Source: Phenylobacterium glaciei (GTDB lineage Bacteria; Pseudomonadota; Alphaproteobacteria; Caulobacterales; Caulobacteraceae). From it: a stretch of DNA of 64,000 nucleotides. Below the pieces are notes generated by a model. That model did not search any database, was not told where the DNA came from, and saw only the letters and a list, made by a program, of their open reading frames with translations. The stretch spans positions 124,001 through 188,000 of the forward strand of contig NZ_JAGSGD010000002.1 of the NCBI RefSeq assembly GCF_016772415.1, given 5' to 3'. Position 1 is the stretch's first letter, and each line of letters opens with the position of its first letter. Shown piece by piece: positions 58,752 to 64,000 of the stretch. The position numbers were made by a program, and so were the translations under genes.

Positions 58752-59894
58752 TCAGATCGAACGGGCCACGACCTCCTTCATGATCTCCGAGGTGCCGCCG
58801 TAGATCCGCTGCACCCGGGCGTCGCGCCAGAGGCGGGCGATGGGGTACTCGTTCATGTAGCCGGCCCCGCCGTGCAGCTGCAGGGCCGCGTCGCAGACCT
58901 CCCATTGCAGCTCGGTGTGGAACAGCTTGGCCGCCGAGGCCTCGGCGGCGGTAAGCTCGCCCTTCAGGTGGCGGGCCATGCACCAGTCCAGGTGCGCCCA
59001 GCCGGCCTGCAGCTTGGCTTTCAGGGCGCCCAGGGTGAAGCGGGTGTTCTGGAAGTCGAAGATCGCCTGCTTGAAGGCCTTGCGCTCCTTGGTGAACTTC
59101 ACCGCCTCGTCGAAGGCGCGCTGGGCGCCGGCCTGGCCGGCGATGGCGATCTGCAGCCGTTCCTGCGGCAGCTGGTTCATCAGATAGGCGAAGCCGCGCC
59201 CTTCCTCGCCCAGGCAGTTGGTGATGGGGATGCGGACGTCCTCGAAGAACAGCTCGGAGGTGTCGGCGGAGTTCTGGCCGATCTTGTCGAGGTTGCGGCC
59301 GCGCTTGAAGCCGGCGCGGTCGGTCTCCACCAGCACCAGGGAGATGCCCTTGGACCCGGCGGTGGGATCGGTCTTGGCCACGACGAACACCAGGTCGGCG
59401 TTCTGGCCGTTGGTGATGTAGGTCTTGGAGCCGGAGACCACATAGTGATTGCCGTCGCGGATCGCGGTGGTGCGGATGCCCTGCAGATCCGATCCGGCCC
59501 CGGGCTCGGTCATGGCGATGGCGGTGATCACCTCGCCGGAGACCATGCCGGGCAGCCACTTCTGCTTCTGCTCTTCCGAGCCGTAGTTGATCAGGTAGTC
59601 GACGACGATGTCGGACTGCAGGGTGATCCCGGCGGTGGAGCCGGCATAGGACAGCTCCTCGCCGATCACGGCGTTGTAGCGGTAGTCGAGGGCCAGGCCG
59701 CCGTACTCGGTGGGAACCTGCGGGCAGAGGATGCCCGCCTCGCCGCAGGCCAGCCAGAAAGCGCGGTCGATGACGCCTTCCTCCTCCCAGCGGTCGAGGT
59801 GCGGGATCAGGTGGACCGCGTAGAACTTCCGGACCTGGTCGCGGAACAGCTCGAGGTCTTCGTCATAGATGGCGCGGGTGGCGGTCTCGAGCAT
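58752..59894 (-). CDS. Acyl-CoA dehydrogenase
   Basis: A 380-residue FAD enzyme for alpha,beta-dehydrogenation of acyl-CoA, normal length. Motifs: ITAIAMTEPGAGSDLQGIRT near residue 125, VSGSKTYITNG near residue 153, ERLQIAIAGQAGAQRAFDEA near residue 245, LQHLHGGAGYMNEYP-like near residue 338, and QRIYGGTSEIMKEVVARSI with the C-terminal FAD/CoA segment. The final catalytic-Glu position has GGTSE in place of EGT, typical of the isovaleryl/long-chain group with the Glu elsewhere. The substrate chain length is undetermined. Confidence 0.93.
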   Translation of the reverse strand: MLETATRAIYDEDLELFRDQVRKFYAVHLIPHLDRWEEEGVIDRAFWLACGEAGILCPQVPTEYGGLALDYRYNAVIGEELSYAGSTAGITLQSDIVVDYLINYGSEEQKQKWLPGMVSGEVITAIAMTEPGAGSDLQGIRTTAIRDGNHYVVSGSKTYITNGQNADLVFVVAKTDPTAGSKGISLVLVETDRAGFKRGRNLDKIGQNSADTSELFFEDVRIPITNCLGEEGRGFAYLMNQLPQERLQIAIAGQAGAQRAFDEAVKFTKERKAFKQAIFDFQNTRFTLGALKAKLQAGWAHLDWCMARHLKGELTAAEASAAKLFHTELQWEVCDAALQLHGGAGYMNEYPIARLWRDARVQRIYGGTSEIMKEVVARSI

Positions 59895-59952
59895 GTCCTG
59901 GGGTCCTCTTTGCGGGGCTCCCAGCGATCTAGCGCCCTCACGTCGCGGGAGG

Positions 59953-60630
59953 CTAGCCCTCGGCGTCCGCTTCCGGGGTGCGGGGCAGGAGCTCGCAGGT
60001 GGCGGCGATCTCGGCGCGCAGTTCGGGGATGCCGTTCCCCTTCTCCGAGGAGGTGGCCAGCACCCGGGGGAAGGCGGCGGGGCGCTTGATGATGGCGGCC
60101 TGGGTCTTGGCCACCAGGGCCTCGACCTCGGCGGGCTTCATCTTGTCGGCCTTGGTGAGGATGATCTGATAGGAGACGGCGGCCTTGTCGAAGGCGTCCA
60201 TCGGCTCGGTGTCCACGTCCTTCAGGCCGTGGCGGGCGTCGATCAGCAGGTAGGCGCGCTTCAGGTTGACCCGGCCCCGCAGGTAGTCGCGGCCGAGGTT
60301 CTGGAACTTCTTGGTGGTGATCTTGGAGGCCCGGGCCCAGCCGTAGCCCGGCAGGTCGACGAGCCGGATAGCCTCATCGAGGACGAAGAAGTTCACCTCG
60401 CGGGTGCGGCCGGGCTCGTTGGAGGCCCGCGCCAGCTTCTTGTGACCCACCAGGGCGTTGATCAGCGAAGACTTGCCGACGTTGGAACGGCCGGCGAAGG
60501 CCACCTCGGGCATGTCGGCCGGCGGCAGGCCGTCCACCGACACCGCGCCCATCAGGAACGTGGCCTGGCGCGCGAAGAGGATGCGCGCGGCCTCGATCTC
60601 GGCCTCGTCGAAGGTCCCCTCGGTCTTCAC
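59953..60630 (-). CDS. engB: Ribosome biogenesis GTP-binding protein YsxC/EngB
   Basis: An essential GTPase in large-subunit assembly. The 225-residue protein has the P loop [18 protein letters not shown] near residue 48, G3 [10 protein letters not shown] near residue 92, and G4 [11 protein letters not shown] near residue 158. The N- and C-terminal extensions are typical of alphaproteobacteria. Its start overlaps the yidC stop by four bases, part of the rpmH-rnpA-yidC-engB run. Confidence 0.94.
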   Translation of the reverse strand: MKTEGTFDEAEIEAARILFARQATFLMGAVSVDGLPPADMPEVAFAGRSNVGKSSLINALVGHKKLARASNEPGRTREVNFFVLDEAIRLVDLPGYGWARASKITTKKFQNLGRDYLRGRVNLKRAYLLIDARHGLKDVDTEPMDAFDKAAVSYQIILTKADKMKPAEVEALVAKTQAAIIKRPAAFPRVLATSSEKGNGIPELRAEIAATCELLPRTPEADAEG

Positions 60631-62423
60631 TCTTGCAGCCTGGGCTTGCCGGTGATCTTGGCGATCAGGCTGTCGATGGGGTTATCCACCTTGAAGCGCC
60701 GCATGATGATGTACTGCTGGATGATCGTCAGGACGTTGGACCAGGTCCAGTAGATCAGCAGGCCCACGGCGAAGGGGGCCATGATGAACGTGAAGATGAT
60801 CGGCATGAACTGGAAGATCTTCTGCTGGACGGGGTCGCCGGCCGGCGGGTTCATCGACGTGGTCAGCCACATGGTCACGCCGTAGCAGAGCGCCAGGATG
60901 CCGATGTGCAGGGAGCCGTCCAGCAGGGTCCCGATCATCGGCGCGGTGGCCGGGTGCCAGGGGATCAGGCCAAACAGGTTCCAGACCGTCGAGGGGTCGC
61001 GGGCCGAGAGGTCCTGGATCCAGCCGAAGAAGGGCGCGTGCCGCATCTCGATGGTGACGGTCAGCACCTTGTACAGCGCATAGAAGACCGGAATCTGCAG
61101 CAGCATGGGCAGGCAGCCGGTGACCGGATTGATCTTCTCTTTCTGATAGAGCGCCATCAGCTCGGTCTGCTGCTTGGTGGCGTCGTCCTTGTATTTCGCG
61201 CGCAGCGCCTCGATCTGGGGCTGCACCTTCTTCATCTTGGTGATCGACTCGTAGCTCTTGTTGGCCAGCGGGAAGAACACGATCTTCACGGCCACGGTGA
61301 GCAGCAGGATGGCGATGCCGAAGTTGCCGACGTGGCTGTGGATGAACTCCAGGAACTGGAACAGCGGCCGGGTGAAGAACCAGAACATGCCCCAGTCGAC
61401 CGCCTGGTCGAAGCGCGGCACGCCGAGCGTCGTCTCATAGGCCTTGAGGACCGGCACGGTCTTGGCGCCACCGAAGAAGCGCTGGGTCTCGGTGATCTGG
61501 CGGCCGGGGGCGATGACCCGGGCGGCGCCCACATAGTTGGCCTCGAAGATCTCCACGCCGCCGCTCTTGGTGACGCGGAACTGGCTCTGGACAGCTTCCT
61601 TCTGGGCGGGGATCAGGGCCGCCAGCCAGTACTTGTCGGTGATGCCGGCCCAGCCGCCGGTGGTCGGCGTCGTGGTCCCGCCGTCCTTCGCCCACTTCTT
61701 GAACTTGATCAGCCGCAGCTCGTTTCCCAGCCAGCCGACCGCGCCCTCGTGGACGATGGAGTTCTTGCCCATATCGGACGGCAGGCCCTGGCGCTGGACC
61801 GAGCCGTAGGGGGCCAGGGTCACGGCGGCCGCGCCGGTGTTGGCCACGGTGTCGGCCAGGGTGAACATGAAGCGGTCGTCCACCGAGATGACCCGGGTGA
61901 AGGTCAGGCCCGCGCCGTTGGTGGTCTGCAGGGTGATGGGCGCGCCGGGAGCCAGGGTCGCGCCTGCCGTCTGGGTCCAGACGGTGGCGGCGGTGGGCAG
62001 GCCCGCCACATTGGCGCCGGCCCAGCCGAACTCGGCGAACTGGGCGTGCTGGGCGCCTTCGGGGCGCAGCAACTCGACGGGCGGGGAGTTCTTGGCCACC
62101 GTCTCGCGGTATTGCTTCAAATAGAGGTCGTCCAGGCGGGCGCCGCGCAGGGAAACCGAGCCGGACAGGGCGGGCGTCTCGATGCGGACCCGGGGGCTGG
62201 CGGCGGCGGCCTGCTGGCGCGAGACCAGAGCTTCGGCGGCGGTCGGCGGCGCCTTGGTGAGCTGCTGGGCCTGCATCTGGGCGGTGGCGGCGGGCGGGTT
62301 GCGGGCGAGCTCCGCCTCACGGGCCTTGTTGCGCGGACCCATGACCAGGAACTGGTAGGCCAGCAGCAGCATCATCGCCGAGACCACGAAGATGATCGTG
62401 TTGCGGTTCGAGTTGTCTTGCAT
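60627..62423 (-). CDS. yidC: Membrane protein insertase YidC
   Basis: Inserts and folds inner-membrane proteins with or without Sec. The 598-residue protein has an N-terminal helix ([19 protein letters not shown]), a large periplasmic beta-domain (about residues 70-350), and the five-helix core with [20 protein letters not shown] near residue 375, then [19 protein letters not shown] and [20 protein letters not shown]. The conserved Arg of the groove is expected in this core. It is coupled to engB and 13 bases from rnpA. Confidence 0.96.
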   Translation of the reverse strand: MQDNSNRNTIIFVVSAMMLLLAYQFLVMGPRNKAREAELARNPPAATAQMQAQQLTKAPPTAAEALVSRQQAAAASPRVRIETPALSGSVSLRGARLDDLYLKQYRETVAKNSPPVELLRPEGAQHAQFAEFGWAGANVAGLPTAATVWTQTAGATLAPGAPITLQTTNGAGLTFTRVISVDDRFMFTLADTVANTGAAAVTLAPYGSVQRQGLPSDMGKNSIVHEGAVGWLGNELRLIKFKKWAKDGGTTTPTTGGWAGITDKYWLAALIPAQKEAVQSQFRVTKSGGVEIFEANYVGAARVIAPGRQITETQRFFGGAKTVPVLKAYETTLGVPRFDQAVDWGMFWFFTRPLFQFLEFIHSHVGNFGIAILLLTVAVKIVFFPLANKSYESITKMKKVQPQIEALRAKYKDDATKQQTELMALYQKEKINPVTGCLPMLLQIPVFYALYKVLTVTIEMRHAPFFGWIQDLSARDPSTVWNLFGLIPWHPATAPMIGTLLDGSLHIGILALCYGVTMWLTTSMNPPAGDPVQQKIFQFMPIIFTFIMAPFAVGLLIYWTWSNVLTIIQQYIIMRRFKVDNPIDSLIAKITGKPRLQE

Positions 62424-62436
62424 TGGGGGCGCGCGC

Positions 62437-62841
62437 TCAGACGGAAGGGGGAGGAGCGCGATCGGGCGCGCGGGTATCGCTACGGGTGTCGCTATCGTCG
62501 CCGAGGCTTATCAGCGCGCTTTTCACATCGTCAAGCAAACGCGCCCAGGGGCGCGTGGGCGCACCACCTCGGGCGATGAACACATAGTCGAAACCGGGCT
62601 TGCCGAGCGTGGGCACGAGGGCGCGGGCGGCCTCGCGCAGACGGCGCTTGGCGCGGTTGCGCACGACGGCCCCGCCGACCTTGCGGGTGGCGGTGAAACC
62701 CACGCGCACAAGGAGTCTGTCGTCGGCGCGATGACGGGCCTGGAGCACCACGGCGCCACGGGCGCAAGAAGGCGCCTTGGCCGCGGCCAGGAAATCGGGC
62801 CGGATCTTAAGATGTTCGATGGGAAAGACGGGGTCCGTCAT
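62437..62841 (-). CDS. rnpA: Ribonuclease P protein component
   Basis: Helps the RNase P RNA mature tRNA 5' ends. The 134-residue protein has [20 protein letters not shown] then [13 protein letters not shown], the RNR motif, near residues 43-75, and [16 protein letters not shown] near residue 85. A disordered C-terminal tail ([17 protein letters not shown]) is a local extension. rpmH lies 23 bases upstream, the usual arrangement. yidD is not found between rnpA and yidC. Confidence 0.94.
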   Translation of the reverse strand: MTDPVFPIEHLKIRPDFLAAAKAPSCARGAVVLQARHRADDRLLVRVGFTATRKVGGAVVRNRAKRRLREAARALVPTLGKPGFDYVFIARGGAPTRPWARLLDDVKSALISLGDDSDTRSDTRAPDRAPPPSV

Positions 62842-62864
62842 GCGGACACCCCAAGACCCTGGTA

Positions 62865-62999
62865 TTAGGCGGTCAGGCGCTTACGGCCCTTGGCGCGCCG
62901 ACGGGCGATCACCTTCTGGCCGTTCTTGGTGGCCATGCGCGAACGCCAGCCGTGCCGGCGTGCGCGCACGAGACGGGAGGGCTGGAAAGTGCGTTTCAC
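62865..62999 (-). CDS. rpmH: 50S ribosomal protein L34
   Basis: A 44-residue basic ribosomal protein, [20 protein letters not shown] then [20 protein letters not shown] and RLTA, matching L34 throughout. The start codon is GTG (bases 62999-62997); no ATG precedes it in frame at a useful distance. It leads the rpmH-rnpA-yidC-engB run on the minus strand and is divergent from the VOC protein gene, 54 bases away. Confidence 0.97.
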   Translation of the reverse strand: MKRTFQPSRLVRARRHGWRSRMATKNGQKVIARRRAKGRKRLTA

Positions 63000-63053
63000 G
63001 GGACTGGCTCCGGGTCGAAATCGAGGCGCGGGGAATAAGGGCTAGGGCAGGGG

Positions 63054-63773
63054 ATGTCAACCGTTACCGGTCAAAGGTTTAGAGTCGATCACGTGGTGAT
63101 CCGCACGCCAGGGCGCGACGCGCTGGTGAAGAAGGTCGCCGCCTTGTCGGGGCGGCCGGTGCTGGATGGCTATCGCCCCGGGGGCGAAGTCACGTCCCGC
63201 GGCGTGCGCTTCGCAAACGGGCCGTTCCTGGACGTCTTCGGGGAGGACGCCGGGGCGCCGGCCTTGATCCTCCAGGGGCCCATCGCGGCGATGGAAGCCC
63301 TGGCGGCGGCCCGGGACTGGGCGTACCGGAGCCATCGTCGTGAAGCGATCAGCAACCCGGACGACGACCAGCCCTGGTCGATGCTGATGTTTCGCCGGGG
63401 TCAAGGCCTGCTGACCCAGATCTCCCTGATCGAATACGCCAAGGATCCCGGCCCCTGGGCCCTGCCGGCCTTCGCCGGGCCGCTCTATCCGCCGAACACG
63501 CCGCCCGACCAGGGCGTGCGGCTGCGCCGCGTTTGGCTGGGGGCGCTAGATACCGGCCGGGCGGCGGCCGACCTGATGGCCCTGGGATTCACGGCGGCGG
63601 GGCCGGTTCAGTCGGACTTCGCACCCCACGCCGGCACCCTTTTCCGGGGACCGCGTGCAGACCTGGTGCTGTTCACCGGTCGCGACGGCGTGGCGCGACT
63701 GGACGTTGACGGATCCGCGCCTCAGCGCGTGGAGCTGACGCCAGACCTGGCCCTGGTCTGCGGTGAGGCCTGA
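63054..63773 (+). CDS. VOC (glyoxalase-like) family protein
   Basis: A 239-residue protein of the vicinal-oxygen-chelate superfamily. The N-terminal half starts FRVDHVVIRTPGRDALVKKV, a beta-alpha-beta module, and a second module begins GVRLRRVWLGALDTGRAAAD near residue 155. Similar proteins include dioxygenases and lactoylglutathione lyases, but the metal ligands cannot be fixed with confidence. It lies divergently beside rpmH. The ATG follows AGGGG. Confidence 0.82.
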   Translation: MSTVTGQRFRVDHVVIRTPGRDALVKKVAALSGRPVLDGYRPGGEVTSRGVRFANGPFLDVFGEDAGAPALILQGPIAAMEALAAARDWAYRSHRREAISNPDDDQPWSMLMFRRGQGLLTQISLIEYAKDPGPWALPAFAGPLYPPNTPPDQGVRLRRVWLGALDTGRAAADLMALGFTAAGPVQSDFAPHAGTLFRGPRADLVLFTGRDGVARLDVDGSAPQRVELTPDLALVCGEA

Positions 63774-63776
63774 CGT

Positions 63777-64000
63777 CTAAGGCTTGGTCGCGCGATGGGC
63801 GCCGAAACCGGCGGCCACTTTCGGCTGTCGCGCTCCGGGTAGCAGCTCTGGCCGGTACTCGAAGTGCATGGTGTCGAAATGTCGCCACCGGCCGCCCCAG
63901 ATGAAGCCGTGGCGCTCGAAGACCGCGACGATCTGCGGCGGGATGCGGTTGGCCCAGACGGCGCCCTCGCCGCCCTTCCACAGCCAGTAGTCCGACTGGG
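63777..64000 (-). CDS. M15-type D-alanyl-D-alanine carboxypeptidase family protein, C-terminal part
   Basis: The window edge cuts the start; the last 74 codons are present. The reading frame gives KGGEGAVWANRIPPQIVAVF, then ERHGFIWGGRWRHFDTMHFE and YRPELLPGARQPKVAAGFGA. HGFIWGG.W..FDTMHFEYRPEL is the C-terminal zinc-binding block of M15-type peptidases (Peptidase_M15_4). It is the second M15 gene of the window, beside the VanY-like gene at 5937. It is convergent with the VOC gene, with three bases between the stops. Confidence 0.85.
   Translation of the reverse strand, partial: QSDYWLWKGGEGAVWANRIPPQIVAVFERHGFIWGGRWRHFDTMHFEYRPELLPGARQPKVAAGFGAHRATKP

Noticed and set aside
60680..60690. DnaA-box-like TTATCCACC near rpmH-yidC, hinting at an origin
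   Set aside because: A single imperfect site inside the yidC coding region, with no dnaA, dnaN, AT-rich tract or box cluster nearby.
60633..62579. A 648-codon plus-strand frame over yidC
   Set aside because: Antisense to yidC and rnpA; composition is of the same shadow type and it lacks any motif or ribosome site.

Overview
The window is a GC-rich, gene-dense stretch of chromosome from an alphaproteobacterium, most likely a member of the Caulobacteraceae (Caulobacter or Phenylobacterium-like). The reasons are a complete Flp/Tad pilus locus in the pilA-cpaA-cpaB-cpaC-cpaD-cpaE-cpaF-tadB-tadC layout, CtrA-box-like sites in front of its transcription units, a small SRP RNA just upstream of dnaX, and the alphaproteobacterial rpmH-rnpA-yidC-engB and dapE-dapD-argB blocks. 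I see no tRNA or rRNA gene, CRISPR array, transposase, integrase or prophage. The novelty is in intergenic repeat elements and a few unrecognised proteins, not in an obvious mobile island.

Layout. 0-8 kb: PduO-type cobalamin adenosyltransferase, a HIG1-like membrane protein, two TetR regulators, a long acyl-CoA dehydrogenase resembling (2S)-methylsuccinyl-CoA dehydrogenase, a GST, an alpha/beta hydrolase, and a divergent pair of peptidoglycan enzymes (M15 D,D-carboxypeptidase and L,D-transpeptidase). 8-17.5 kb: a conserved protein of unknown function facing a minus-strand run (M20 peptidase, ClpP paralogue, GH13 glucosidase, Rieske oxygenase, secreted unknown protein, DUF2272 protein), then an extensin-like protein. 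17.7-21.5 kb: a UMF1-type transporter and pabB-pabC. 21.5-34.6 kb: the Flp/Tad pilus locus, with tadE/G-like and RcpC/CpaC-N-like genes diverging from pilA and an acyltransferase between tadC and tadD.

34.7-48.7 kb: leucyl aminopeptidase with an NlpC/P60 hydrolase, cytochrome c, kdsB-pheA with a barstar-like gene, GST, nudC, SRP RNA-dnaX-ybaB-recR (interrupted by a GNAT gene), a second GNAT, mtnN, rmuC and def. 48.9-64 kb: a double winged-helix protein, a small lipoprotein, fmt-truA facing dapE, dapD-HAD-argB, a PRPP synthetase with a divergent PRPP loop, an amidohydrolase, a Crp-like regulator, an acyl-CoA dehydrogenase, engB-yidC-rnpA-rpmH, a VOC protein and the start-truncated end of an M15 peptidase.

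The most notable structure is a family of intergenic elements. Three copies share a conserved core containing CCGGTTCCCAC, each enclosed by a different perfect stem. Two of them, in opposite orientation, bracket the GNAT gene that splits ybaB from recR. Other large inverted-repeat elements sit between convergent genes and probably end transcription in both directions. Function calls come from reading protein motifs by eye; no database search was run.
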